A stretch of DNA of 64,000 nucleotides, taken from Terriglobia bacterium. GTDB lineage: Bacteria > Acidobacteriota > Terriglobia > Acidiferrales > UBA7541. The notes under the pieces are model-generated. The model did not search any database and was not told where the DNA came from. It saw nothing but the letters and a program-made list of their open reading frames with translations. The stretch lies in contig JAIQGC010000027.1 in the NCBI GenBank assembly GCA_020072805.1, positions 1 to 64,000 on the forward strand. The letters run 5' to 3'. Shown in pieces: positions 52,736 to 61,950 of the stretch (its first letter is position 1; each line of letters begins with the position of its first letter). The translations under genes and the position numbers were made by a program.

Positions 52736-53833
52736 TCAGGGAGTAGTCTGCGGCGGGGGAGCGATGGGCCGGACGCGGCGGCCGTCGCGAACGTCTCGCG
52801 GAGGATGGGTCAGCACCGCCGTTCCATCCTCGATGCCTCCCAGTATTTCCACTTCGCTTTCGTTGCGATGGCCGGTCTGCACCGCACGGAGGCGCGCCCG
52901 GCCTCCTTCCAGCACGAATACGTACCAGTCCTTATCCCGGCGGAAGACGGCGCCGGCGGGCACCTTCAGAATATTTTCGCCGATCCAGACGACGATGCGG
53001 GCCTCGACACGGTAGCCGTCGCTGAGCGGCCCCGGCGGGTCCACGAAATCCAGGATGACGTTAACGCGTTTTTCTTCCACGCCCAGCGCGGAAACCTTGG
53101 TGAAGCCCGAGGGCTCGACCAGACGCACCCGGGCGCGCAAGGGCTGGTTGCCACCCCATCCTTCCAGCCAGGCCTGCGCGCCGGGGCGGATCTTGACCGC
53201 GTCGGTGGAGAGCGCATCCACCACCACCTCGAGTTTGGTGGGATCGCCCAGCAGAAGCAGCGGCAGCCCCGCCGGCACCACCCGTTCGCTTTTTTCCAGC
53301 ACGCGCAGCACCCGCCCGCCAACGGGCGAGCGGACGGGTGCGGGCTTGCCCGAGTTTCCCTGGGTTTCGATTCCGGTCAGGGAGGCCCGGGCCAGTTTGA
53401 CTTCGGAAATCGCCACCAGCACGCCGAACTTGGCGGCTTCCAATTCCGCCGCGCCCGCGGCCTCGGCGTTCTGCACCTGCTCGAAGGTCTGCTTGGAGAT
53501 GACCCGGCTGCGGGCCAGTTGCTCGGCGCGCTCGCGGTCGCTCTTGGCCATTTCGAAATCGGCGCGGGCATGCGTCAGGCGGGCTTCGGCCTGGCGGTTG
53601 GCGGCCTCCGCGGAGGCAATGCGCGCCAGCGCTTCCTGGTGCTCGCGCTCGCCCAGCGGCGAAGGCTCGATCGTAGCGACCACCTCCTCCTGCTTGACCG
53701 CCGTGCCCTCTTCCAGTTCGATGCGCAGCAAGCGCCCCGGCACCGGCGCGGCCACGACGTAGCGATCATGCGCGCGCGTTTCACCCTTTTCCGAAATCGT
53801 CTCGAACATTAAGCCGCGCTGGGCCAGCGCCAT
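52736..53833 (-). CDS. Efflux adaptor (HlyD/MacA-like), N-terminally shortened
   Basis: Protein of about 365 residues with the usual adaptor order: lipoyl half RYVVAAPVPGRLLRIELEEG, a coiled-coil hairpin (ALARIASAEAANRQAEARLT, RERAEQLARSRVISKQTFEQ), the second lipoyl half APVRSPVGGRVLRVLEKSE, then beta-barrel and membrane-proximal domains (ALGVEEKRVNVILDFVDP, VPAGAVFRRDKDWYVFVLEG). The normal N-terminal membrane anchor is absent. The only upstream in-frame sequence is inside the permease gene, reading AAALWPSPVPVEMALAQRG. ATG 53833 (or GTG 53845) is the likeliest start, overlapping the permease by about 25 bp. Without an anchor or signal peptide export is doubtful. It would link the permease to an outer-membrane channel. 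Confidence 0.78.
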   Translation of the reverse strand: MALAQRGLMFETISEKGETRAHDRYVVAAPVPGRLLRIELEEGTAVKQEEVVATIEPSPLGEREHQEALARIASAEAANRQAEARLTHARADFEMAKSDRERAEQLARSRVISKQTFEQVQNAEAAGAAELEAAKFGVLVAISEVKLARASLTGIETQGNSGKPAPVRSPVGGRVLRVLEKSERVVPAGLPLLLLGDPTKLEVVVDALSTDAVKIRPGAQAWLEGWGGNQPLRARVRLVEPSGFTKVSALGVEEKRVNVILDFVDPPGPLSDGYRVEARIVVWIGENILKVPAGAVFRRDKDWYVFVLEGGRARLRAVQTGHRNESEVEILGGIEDGTAVLTHPPRDVRDGRRVRPIAPPPQTTP

Positions 53834-56190
53834 TTCCACGGGCACAGGGGAGGGCCAGAGCGCGGCCGCATGCGTCGAAATATCAAAATCCCGGTGATGG
53901 CCGATGCCAGCGCCACCACCACGAACGCCAGCACATAGGTTCTCCCGGTGATGACCAGCGGCATGCGGTAGAGCTCGGTCTGCATCACTGTGGTGAGCAG
54001 CATGCAAATGGCGTAGCCCAAGCCGAATCCCGCCGGGACGGAAACCGCCGCCAGCAGCCCCTGCTCGCCGAGCAGCATCCAGCCGATCTCCCGCTCGGTG
54101 AAACCCAGCACCCGCAAGGAGCCTAGTTCCTGGCCTCTTTCGGAAAGTGAAATCCGAGCGCCATTGTAGACCATCCCGGCGGCAATGATGGAGGCAAAGA
54201 TGACCAGTGCGCCCGCAGTGATACGCAGGCTTCGCGCGATGGTCTGGTAGAACCCCTGGACCATGGCCTCGCGCACGGCCACTCCGCTGACCGCGGGGGT
54301 GCTTTTCAAGAGCGAGTAGAGCCGCGGAGCGGCCGGCGGATCCACCGCCAGGAAAGCGCCGGAGAGCGTGCCGCTCTCGCGCAGCAGCTCGTGCAGCGCG
54401 CGAATGTCCATGTAGGCGGCCAGGCCAATGAGTTCATCCACGGTGGCGGTGACACTGACGCGCTGCACCATGCGTTCGCCTTCCAGCACCTCCACGGTGA
54501 CGGCATCCCCCGGCACGACCCCCAGGATCTGCGCCAGTTTCGCGGAGAGCACCACGCCCTCCGGAGGCAGTTCCACGATCTCCATCCGGCTGTTCACCAG
54601 GCGGCGCAATTGCCCGCCGGGCTGCAGCCCCAGAATGGCGATGCGCCGCGAACGATGCGCGAAGCGCAGTCGCGCGGGCACCGCGCGGAACGGCTCGCTG
54701 CGCAACACGCCGGGGAGATGCTCGAGGTCATGGCCCGCCGAAGCGGATTGCGCGGTGGAAAAGGTCAGGGTGACATCGTCGCGCAACGCCGTCTGGAACT
54801 CCACCTTCACCAGGTAATCGATGGCGTCGTAAAAATAAAACCCCACGATCAGGATGGCCACCGCCAGGGCCATGCCCAGCACGTTGAGCCCCGCTTTCCC
54901 CGGGCGCCGCTGCACATTGCGCAAGATAATGCGCGTGCCGATCTGGAAGAACTCCTGCACGCCCAGCCGCTCCGCGAGCCCCGCGCGGAACACCGGCGGC
55001 GATTCCGGGCGCATGGCTTCCGCGGGAGGCAGCGCGGCGGCGGTGCGCACCGCCGCCAGCGCGCCCAGGGCCGCCGCGCCGCCGCTCAAGGCCAGAACCA
55101 CCAGGAAGAGCTGGCCGCCCGGCTTGAAGAGCAGTTCGGGAAAGCGGAAGAAATCGGCGTAGAGCAGCGCCAAGCCCCGCCCCATCCACACCCCCAGGGG
55201 CATGCCCAGCAGAGCCCCCAGCAGCAGCGCGGCCCCGGCGAACTGCAAATAGTGCAGGCCGATGGAGAGATTGCTGTAGCCGAAGGCCTTCAACAATCCG
55301 ATGGCGTTTCGCTGCGTGCTCACCAGGCGCGTCAGGACCACGTGCACCAGAAACACGGCCACGCCCAGGAAGATGGAGGGAATGAAGATGCCGGTCACGC
55401 GGTCCTGGGTGATTTCGTCACTCAGGAAACGGTGGGAAATCTGCTCGTCGCGGCCGTAGGCCCCCAGGCTGCCGTAGGACTCCAGCAGCGTATCAATGCG
55501 CGCGATTATCTCCGGCTCTCTGGCTCCCGGAGTGAGCAAGAATGAAGCGTCATTAAACGCGCCTTCCATCTGGAAAGCCGGGCCGAGAGCCTCCCGGCTC
55601 ATCCACAGGACGCCAAAGCGGCGGTTGTCCGGAAAAACATCGCCGCTGCGAATTTCATAGACGTATTCCGGAGAGAGCGCCACCCCGGCGATGTACAGAC
55701 GTTCCCAGCGGCCATTGATCACCGCGCCGATGCTATCGCCGGGCCGCAGGCCATTGGCGCTGGCGAAGGCTTCGCTGGCCAGCACTTCGCGCCGCGCCCC
55801 GGTTTCGATCCACCGTCCTTCGCGCAGGAACAGGGCGTTCAGGCGGGGCGCCCGGCGGATCGGAAGGGAGATGAGCCGGCCCAGCGCCGGCTCGGCGAGC
55901 CCCGGCACATCCAGGGTGACCTCCTCGACCACGCGGGTTTCCACCGCGGCCACGCCGGGAATTTCCGCGAGGCGCGCGGCCAGCGATTCGGGGGCGCGTT
56001 TGAGTTGTGCGAAGACGTCGGCGAAGCGGTACTGCTCGTAGTAGCTTTTCTGCGCGGCCTCGATGGATTCATAGCAGCCGCGCATGGTCACGTAAGTGGC
56101 CATGCCGCAAGCGGCCACCAGAGCGATGGAAAGCACCTGGCTGCGCATGTGCCAGAGGTCGCGGACGAGTTTTTTCTGCAGCGCGCGCAT
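53809..56190 (-). CDS. ABC transporter permease, FtsX/MacB type
   Basis: Inner-membrane protein of 793 residues with two FtsX-like halves. The N-terminal helix VLSIALVAACGMATYVTMRG is followed by a large periplasmic domain and three helices (IFIPSIFLGVAVFLVHVVLT, FAGAALLLGALLGMPLGVWM, LFLVVLALSGGAAALGALAA). A second set near the end begins LRITAGALVIFASIIAAGMV and contains the conserved GQELGSLRVLGFTEREI. The last helix YVLAFVVVALASAITGILIF ends in RRMRPRSGPPLCPWKWRW, which lacks the usual LVEVLKTRE-type tail. This tail reads in another frame as adaptor sequence. It starts 6 bp after the ATPase stop. The family moves lipids, peptides or drugs from the periplasm with an ATPase and an adaptor. 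Confidence 0.9.
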   Translation of the reverse strand: MRALQKKLVRDLWHMRSQVLSIALVAACGMATYVTMRGCYESIEAAQKSYYEQYRFADVFAQLKRAPESLAARLAEIPGVAAVETRVVEEVTLDVPGLAEPALGRLISLPIRRAPRLNALFLREGRWIETGARREVLASEAFASANGLRPGDSIGAVINGRWERLYIAGVALSPEYVYEIRSGDVFPDNRRFGVLWMSREALGPAFQMEGAFNDASFLLTPGAREPEIIARIDTLLESYGSLGAYGRDEQISHRFLSDEITQDRVTGIFIPSIFLGVAVFLVHVVLTRLVSTQRNAIGLLKAFGYSNLSIGLHYLQFAGAALLLGALLGMPLGVWMGRGLALLYADFFRFPELLFKPGGQLFLVVLALSGGAAALGALAAVRTAAALPPAEAMRPESPPVFRAGLAERLGVQEFFQIGTRIILRNVQRRPGKAGLNVLGMALAVAILIVGFYFYDAIDYLVKVEFQTALRDDVTLTFSTAQSASAGHDLEHLPGVLRSEPFRAVPARLRFAHRSRRIAILGLQPGGQLRRLVNSRMEIVELPPEGVVLSAKLAQILGVVPGDAVTVEVLEGERMVQRVSVTATVDELIGLAAYMDIRALHELLRESGTLSGAFLAVDPPAAPRLYSLLKSTPAVSGVAVREAMVQGFYQTIARSLRITAGALVIFASIIAAGMVYNGARISLSERGQELGSLRVLGFTEREIGWMLLGEQGLLAAVSVPAGFGLGYAICMLLTTVMQTELYRMPLVITGRTYVLAFVVVALASAITGILIFRRMRPRSGPPLCPWKWRWPSAA

Positions 56191-56196
56191 TGCGGG

Positions 56197-56952
56197 TCAC
56201 CAGGAAATTTCCGCCGGCGCGGCTTTCTTCTCGTTGCGGTAAATCTCGGCGATTTTCCCGCTGCTCAGGCGAATCACGCGGTCGGCCATGGCGGCGATGG
56301 CGGCGTTGTGGGTGATCACCACGGTGATGGTGCGCAGTTCGCGGTTGACCCGCTCGAGCACTTCCAGCACCAGCTTGCCCGTGCCGTAGTCCAGCGCTCC
56401 GGTGGGCTCGTCGCACAGCAGCACCTCCGGGCGCTTCACCACCGCGCGCGCGATGGCCACGCGCTGCTGTTCCCCTCCGGAGAGCTGCGCGGGGAAGTGA
56501 TGCAGGCGTTCGCCCAGCCCCACCATGCGCAGGCACTCCTCCGGGTCCATGGGATTTTCGGCGATTTCCGCTACCAGCGCGGTGTTCTCCAAAGCCGTCA
56601 GGCTGGGGATCAGGTTGTAGAACTGGAAGACGAAGCCGGCGTGCTCGCGGCGATAGCGCGTGAGTTCCTCGGCGTCCGCGGAAGTAAGGTTGTGGTCGCG
56701 GTAGAAGACTTCCCCGCGGGTGGGTACGTCCAGCCCGCCGAGAATATTCAGCAGCGTGGATTTCCCGCTGCCCGAAGGGCCCAGCATGACCACGAATTCT
56801 CCCGGGAACAGGTCCAGGTCCACGCCGGAAAGCGCCGGCACTTCCACTTCGCCCATGCGGTAAATCTTGGCGATTCCATGAGCATGAAAAACGGGGTCCG
56901 GCGGAGTTGCGCTGGCGGGGTTGCTGTCCGAGTTCCTGCGTAGGATGGCCAT
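56197..56952 (-). CDS. ABC transporter ATP-binding protein, MacB/LolD type
   Basis: Cytoplasmic ATPase of about 251 residues. ATG 56952 has AGGA upstream and gives the family length; the frame to 57063 adds an Arg-rich stretch without similarity. Walker [11 protein letters not shown]-loop [17 protein letters not shown], signature [14 protein letters not shown], Walker [13 protein letters not shown] and the switch His (VVITHN) are intact. The subfamily (LolD/MacB/FtsE) is shown by [19 protein letters not shown] and [13 protein letters not shown]. It drives the permease encoded 6 bp downstream. It is the first gene of the efflux operon. Confidence 0.94.
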   Translation of the reverse strand: MAILRRNSDSNPASATPPDPVFHAHGIAKIYRMGEVEVPALSGVDLDLFPGEFVVMLGPSGSGKSTLLNILGGLDVPTRGEVFYRDHNLTSADAEELTRYRREHAGFVFQFYNLIPSLTALENTALVAEIAENPMDPEECLRMVGLGERLHHFPAQLSGGEQQRVAIARAVVKRPEVLLCDEPTGALDYGTGKLVLEVLERVNRELRTITVVITHNAAIAAMADRVIRLSSGKIAEIYRNEKKAAPAEISW

Positions 56953-57096
56953 GCCCGGCGTCCTGGCGGCTCGCCGAAGGCGAACCCTGCACACAAGACG
57001 ATGGTACCGCAGAAAGCGCTCCAGCGCGGACCTGTCCGCCGGCCGGGGCTTTCTCCCCATCAACCCGCGGCGATTATTCGGCGCGGTCGGGGACGG

Positions 57097-58278
57097 TTAG
57101 AGCAGGTGGAATCCGACTTCGATGGTGATGTAGACGGGAACGGGTTTGCCGCTGGGTCCGCTGGCTGGCTTGCATTTCCAGGTTTTCACCGCGGCGATGG
57201 CATTCTCATCGAGTCCCATGCCCAAGCCCTTAGCCACGCTGAGATTGGTGAAGCGGCCCTCCTGCGTGACCACGCCTTGGAGCAGCACGGTTCCCTGATA
57301 CTTGGCCTTGCGCGCTTCCTCGGAATACTGCGGATCGGGCTGATAGTAGCAGACCGGAGTGCCTACGCCGTTTCGGCCGGCGTTGTAAATTCCGCCGCCG
57401 GTGCCGCCGCCCGAGCCGGGGCCGTAGCCGCCGCCCGAGCCAGAGCCAATTCCGGTGCCATCGCCGTTGCCCATCGAGCCGTCGTTCAGGTTGGCCAGCG
57501 GGTCGCCCATGTTCGCCAAGGGATTGGGCAGTTTCATGTCCGGACCGAGCAGGGTGGCTTCGGCGACAAATTTCGGATGCAGGTCCTTGATGGCGGTGGG
57601 GGCCGCGATCTGCTGCTTAGCGAAGCGGGGCAGCTTACCCTTTTCCGGGGGAAGCTTGGCGTGCTGTCCGCCTCCGCCATGGGCCTGATCCGCGCCGGGC
57701 GGCATCCAGGGCTCAATCAAAGTCATCGGGCCGTCAGTCTTGGCCTTGACCACGGTTGTGGTCTTGAAGAATAAAGGAAGGAAGAGGAGCAGGAGGAGCA
57801 GGCCGTGAGCGCCCATGGAGATGGCCTGGGTGCGGCCGAAATCCTCGTCCTTGGTCCAGATCTCTTTTACCTTGGCGCCCTTGGGAAGCTGCAGTTTGGG
57901 GCCGAACAGAGCATCCTTGAGGCGCTCTTTGAAGCCACCAAAATTTCCGCCCCAATTGACTTCCAGGCCGGTGCCGCTGGCGCGGCCGGCTGGAACCGGC
58001 TTGCTCTGCAAAAATTCCTTCAGGTTATCCAGCAGGCCGCTGCGGAAAGCGGGCGGACGGAAGGGAGTGCCCTCGCGAGCCGGGCCAAGTTTTACGGGGC
58101 GTTCCAGCAGGAAATCGCGGAAATTGGACCAGAAGCGGTCGGGAATCAAGTGGGCCGGCGGCCCGAACTTGGGGACGGCCGAGGCGGGCACGGGCGTGGA
58201 ATTCGTATTGGGCTTGGAGGATGACACTTTTGGTTTTGCGAGATCCGGCGGCAGCAGGTTAACGAGTGATTGCGACAA
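57097..58278 (-). CDS. TonB energy-transducing protein
   Basis: Protein of 393 residues. The C-terminal TonB domain is clear: YYQPDPQYSEEARKAKYQGT, VLLQGVVTQEGRFTNLSVAK, MGLDENAIAAVKTWKCKPA, VPVYITIEVGFHLL. A transmembrane helix (GAHGLLLLLLFLPLFF) lies unusually deep, at about residue 155-170, after a long cytoplasmic-side N-terminus with Pro/Lys-rich sequence. The periplasmic linker has a Gly-rich stretch (GSGSGGGYGPGSGGGTGGG) in place of a classic Pro-rich rod. Start is TTG 58278 with AGGTGA six bases upstream. It may energise the two TonB-dependent receptors of this window. No exbB or exbD is beside it. Confidence 0.9.
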   Translation of the reverse strand: MSQSLVNLLPPDLAKPKVSSSKPNTNSTPVPASAVPKFGPPAHLIPDRFWSNFRDFLLERPVKLGPAREGTPFRPPAFRSGLLDNLKEFLQSKPVPAGRASGTGLEVNWGGNFGGFKERLKDALFGPKLQLPKGAKVKEIWTKDEDFGRTQAISMGAHGLLLLLLFLPLFFKTTTVVKAKTDGPMTLIEPWMPPGADQAHGGGGQHAKLPPEKGKLPRFAKQQIAAPTAIKDLHPKFVAEATLLGPDMKLPNPLANMGDPLANLNDGSMGNGDGTGIGSGSGGGYGPGSGGGTGGGIYNAGRNGVGTPVCYYQPDPQYSEEARKAKYQGTVLLQGVVTQEGRFTNLSVAKGLGMGLDENAIAAVKTWKCKPASGPSGKPVPVYITIEVGFHLL

Positions 58279-58485
58279 CGTTTTTCACCTGATCCATTAA
58301 GCTGAGTTTCCGACTTGCTCCCCATTTCTTTCGATTCAGGCCCGTGGAAATCGGTTGCACGGGCGAATCGGCTGACAGCAGCGAAACTTCATTGTAACAT
58401 ACAGAGTTGCTCTGCCTGCCAGTGTGCTCTCAACGGCACTGTCCCCATAGACGGGTAAAGAAAGATTAGGAAAGCAAAAACACCG

Positions 58486-61311
58486 ATGGCCGAACCGCTC
58501 GAACTGAAGAAGACGATCAACCTGCCCAAAACGGAATTTCCGATGAAGGCCGGACTCCCCCTGAATGAGCCCAAACAGCTCGCTGCCTGGCAGGAGAGCC
58601 GCCTCTACGAGCGGATCCTCGATGCGCGCAAGGACAAACCACTTTTCGTGCTGCATGACGGCCCGCCGTATCCCACCGGGACCATCCATCTGGGAACCGG
58701 GCTGAACAAGATTCTTAAGGACATGATCGTGAAGTCCAAGAGCATGTCCGGTTACCGCGCGCCCTATGTGCCGGGGTGGGACTGCCACGGTCTGCCCATC
58801 GAGACGCAGGTGGAAAAGGAACTGGGCGGGAAGGGCAAGGTTGCTCCGGCGGAATTTCGCCGGCTGTGCCGCGAATATGCCACGCGCTTTGTGGACCAGC
58901 ACCGCAGGGACTTCAAGCGCCTGGGGGTCTTTGGCCGCTGGGACGATCCCTACCTGACCATGAGCAATCAGTATGAAGCCACCATCGCCGGAGCCTTCCT
59001 GGACTTCATCGAGATGGGCTACGTCTATCGCGGGCGCAAGCCGGTGTACTGGTGCCTGCAGGACTGCACGGCGCTGGCCGAGGCGGAAGTGGAATATGAG
59101 GACCACGTCAGCCCTTCGGTGTGGGTGAAGTTCGGCGTGGTGGGCGGGGGTAAGGGCGAAGCGGCCAGGATCGGCAAGGAAGCCAGCGCGGTGATCTGGA
59201 CAACCACTCCGTGGACGCTGCCGCACAACCGCGGTCTGGCGTTTCACCCGGACTTCGACTACGCCGTGGTGGAAACGGAGAAGGGTGCGCTGATTCTTGC
59301 GGCGGAGCGCGTGGCCGCTTTGCAGGCGGAATGCGGCATCCAGGAAGTGAAGGTGCTGGCCACCTGCAAGGGGCGCGATTTCGAGGGCATGAAGTTTCGG
59401 CATCCATTTCTGCCGTTCGAGGTGCCGGGCGTACTGGCGGATTACGTTACGCTCGATCAGGGCAGCGGCATCGTGCACACCGCTCCGGGACACGGCGCGG
59501 ACGACTTTTTTACCGGGCAGCGCTATGGCCTCGAAACGCACGCCCCGCTCGACGACAAGGGCGTCTTCCTCGAAGGACTGCCGGAATACAAGGGCAAGGA
59601 CGTCTTCAGCGCCAACCCCATCGTGGTGAAGCTGCTGGGGGAGCGCGGCGCGCTGCTGGGCTATGCCGATTACAAGCACACCTATCCGCACTGCTGGCGC
59701 TGTCACAAGCCGGTCATTTTTCGCGCGACCGAGCAGTGGTTCATCAAAATGGACCAGACCGCGCACGGGGGAAAGCAAAGCCTGCGCCAGGAAACGCTCG
59801 AGGAAATTCATAAGGTGAAGTGGATTCCCGCCTGGGGCGAGGACCGCATCCACGAGATGATCGCGGAGCGGCCCGACTGGTGCGTTTCCCGCCAGCGCTT
59901 CTGGGGAGTGCCCATCATCGCGCTGTTCTGCCAGAGCTGCGGAAAGCAGTTTGAGAACTTCGCGGCGCTGCGCAACGTGGTGAAATGGTTCGAGAAGGAA
60001 GGCGCCGACGCCTGGTACCAGCACGCGCCCGAAGAGATGCTTCCGCCGGGGACGAAATGCTCCTGCGGGGCGTCGCAATGGCGCAAGGAGAACGACATTC
60101 TGGACGTGTGGTTCGATTCGGGCTCCTCGCATCTGGCCGTGCTTAAGGGCGAAGGGGAATGGCCGGCGGACGTTTATCTGGAAGGCCCGGACCAGTATCG
60201 CGGGTGGTTCCACAGCTCCCTGCTGATCGGAGTCGGGGTGAAGCACCACGCGCCGTACCGGCAGGTGGTGACGCACGGGTGGACGCTCGACGAGCATGGA
60301 CGGCCCATGTCCAAATCGCTGGGCAACGTGGTGCTGCCCAGCGAAATCTGCGAGAAGTGGGGCGCCGACTTGCTCCGCCTCTGGGTCGCCTCGCAGGAAT
60401 ATCAATCGGATGTAAAAATGTCCGACCGGGTAATGACCCAGCTTTCCGAGGCTTACCGCAAGATTCGCAATACGTTCCGTTTCGCCCTGGGCAATCTGGG
60501 CGATTTCGATCCGGCGCGCGACGCGCTTTCCAACGAACAGCTCGAGGAGATGGACAGCTGGATGCTCGGGCGCGCGGCGGAACTGGTGAAGAAATGCCGC
60601 GAGTGGTACGAGGCCTACGAATTCCACCGCGTCTATCACGCCATCCACGATTTCTGCGTAGTGGATTTGAGCGCGTTCTACTACGACGTGCTCAAGGACC
60701 GCCTGTATACCAAAGCGCCCAAGAGCGTCTCGCGCCGTTCGGCGCAGACGGCCATGTACAAAATCACCAGCGCGCTGACGCGCATGCTCGCTCCCGTCCT
60801 GGTTTTTACCGCCGAGGAAATCTGGAAGTATCTGCCCGCGGCGCCGGGCGGCGATGGCAGCGTGCACCTGGCGCTGTTTCCGGAGCCTTCCGATCTGGCC
60901 GCGGAAATTCCGGCCAAGGTCCGGGACGAATGGACGCGGCTGGCGCAGTTGCGCGCGGCCGTGCTGGTGGCGCTGGAGCAGGCCCGCGTGGCCAAGCAGA
61001 TCGGCGGGGCGCTGGAAGCCAAGGTGGTTTTGCACGCGGCGGAAAACTGCTCCGTGCCGCGGGAACTCCTGCGCGCGAAGCGGACCGCGCTGCCCGGCCT
61101 GCTCATCGTTTCCCAGGTGGAAATCGCGGACGCGCCTCCGGAAGGAGCCGCGCAAAGCGAAACGTTACCCGGACTGTCCGTGAAAATCGAACGGGCGGAC
61201 GGCAAGAAATGCGAACGCTGCTGGAACTATTCTGCGCGCGTCGGAGAAAACCAGCGCTACCCGGCCGTTTGCGAACGCTGCAGCGAAGCCCTCGCCGAAA
61301 TCGAGCGGTGA
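58486..61311 (+). CDS. ileS: Isoleucyl-tRNA synthetase
   Basis: Class Ia aminoacyl-tRNA synthetase of 941 residues, joining Ile to tRNA-Ile in the cytoplasm. The HIGH-type motif is PYPTGTIHLG (61-70) and the KMSKS-type loop is MSKS (608-611). The editing domain is represented by WTTTPWTLPHNRGLAFHP and DYVTLDQGSGIVHTAPGHGA. The C-terminal zinc ribbon KKCERCWNYSARVG ... VCERCSEAL is intact. It begins at ATG 58486. No T-box leader is visible in the 207-bp gap shared with the divergent tonB gene. lspA follows, as in many bacteria. Confidence 0.97.
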   Translation: MAEPLELKKTINLPKTEFPMKAGLPLNEPKQLAAWQESRLYERILDARKDKPLFVLHDGPPYPTGTIHLGTGLNKILKDMIVKSKSMSGYRAPYVPGWDCHGLPIETQVEKELGGKGKVAPAEFRRLCREYATRFVDQHRRDFKRLGVFGRWDDPYLTMSNQYEATIAGAFLDFIEMGYVYRGRKPVYWCLQDCTALAEAEVEYEDHVSPSVWVKFGVVGGGKGEAARIGKEASAVIWTTTPWTLPHNRGLAFHPDFDYAVVETEKGALILAAERVAALQAECGIQEVKVLATCKGRDFEGMKFRHPFLPFEVPGVLADYVTLDQGSGIVHTAPGHGADDFFTGQRYGLETHAPLDDKGVFLEGLPEYKGKDVFSANPIVVKLLGERGALLGYADYKHTYPHCWRCHKPVIFRATEQWFIKMDQTAHGGKQSLRQETLEEIHKVKWIPAWGEDRIHEMIAERPDWCVSRQRFWGVPIIALFCQSCGKQFENFAALRNVVKWFEKEGADAWYQHAPEEMLPPGTKCSCGASQWRKENDILDVWFDSGSSHLAVLKGEGEWPADVYLEGPDQYRGWFHSSLLIGVGVKHHAPYRQVVTHGWTLDEHGRPMSKSLGNVVLPSEICEKWGADLLRLWVASQEYQSDVKMSDRVMTQLSEAYRKIRNTFRFALGNLGDFDPARDALSNEQLEEMDSWMLGRAAELVKKCREWYEAYEFHRVYHAIHDFCVVDLSAFYYDVLKDRLYTKAPKSVSRRSAQTAMYKITSALTRMLAPVLVFTAEEIWKYLPAAPGGDGSVHLALFPEPSDLAAEIPAKVRDEWTRLAQLRAAVLVALEQARVAKQIGGALEAKVVLHAAENCSVPRELLRAKRTALPGLLIVSQVEIADAPPEGAAQSETLPGLSVKIERADGKKCERCWNYSARVGENQRYPAVCERCSEALAEIER

Positions 61312-61396
61312 GCGAGTTGAGCGACTTTATGGTGCGCTGCCCGGAATTTATCCCGACCAGGTCGGGAGGGCGGCATCTTTCTTTTCTTTGAGGAGA

Positions 61397-61891
61397 ATGC
61401 CCATTCATTTGTCCGCGCGATTGAAATGGCTGTGGCTCACGCTCGTCGTCGTCGTTGCCGACCGCGCGGCGAAGGTGTGGTGTGAGACGCAGACCCCGGA
61501 AGGGTACCGCCGCGAAGTGGTGCGCCATTTTTTCTATCTGGTGCATAGCCGCAATCCGGGCATCGCCTTTGGTATTTTTGCCGACGCCGCGGCCCCCTGG
61601 GTGCGCCTCGCGCTGATTGCCGGATCGCTCGTGGTGATTGGCGCGCTGGCCTGGCTGCTGGTTTCCGGAGGTGGCGGACGCATGGTGGCCGCGGGCCTGG
61701 CGCTGCTGCTGGGGGGCGCCACCGGAAATCTTACCGACCGCATTTTGCATGGCGGCGTGACCGACTTCATCGAAGTGTGGATTGGAACGTACCGCTGGCC
61801 GGCGTTCAACGTGGCCGATTCGGCCATCACCATCGGCGCGATTCTGGTGATTCTGGACATGCTGATGGGCGCGCGGCATCGCGCGGAATAG
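61397..61891 (+). CDS. lspA: Lipoprotein signal peptidase (signal peptidase II)
   Basis: Inner-membrane aspartyl protease of about 164 residues that removes signal peptides from prolipoproteins. Four hydrophobic segments are visible. The two catalytic Asp are in GNLTDRILHGGVTDFIE and FNVADSAITIG. The family segment HSRNPGIAFGIFAD is present (usually N-x-G-A-A/F-G). ATG 61397 sits directly after GAGGAGA; the in-frame TTG 61388 is less likely. A small palindrome (CCCGACC-A-GGTCGGG, 61352-61366) lies in the gap after ileS, so transcription could be separate. The product would process the lipoproteins predicted in this window. Confidence 0.95.
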   Translation: MPIHLSARLKWLWLTLVVVVADRAAKVWCETQTPEGYRREVVRHFFYLVHSRNPGIAFGIFADAAAPWVRLALIAGSLVVIGALAWLLVSGGGGRMVAAGLALLLGGATGNLTDRILHGGVTDFIEVWIGTYRWPAFNVADSAITIGAILVILDMLMGARHRAE

Positions 61892-61950
61892 CGATCCCGA
61901 GGCCCGCCATTCCTGTCCGCCCGCCTCCTGCAAACTGCTAGAATCTCTCC

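Noticed and set aside
58336-61155. Long minus-strand open frame opposite ileS
   Set aside because: It is the antisense shadow of a fully recognisable isoleucyl-tRNA synthetase; the GC-rich third positions keep the opposite strand open, and its translation is low-complexity His/Arg/Ala.
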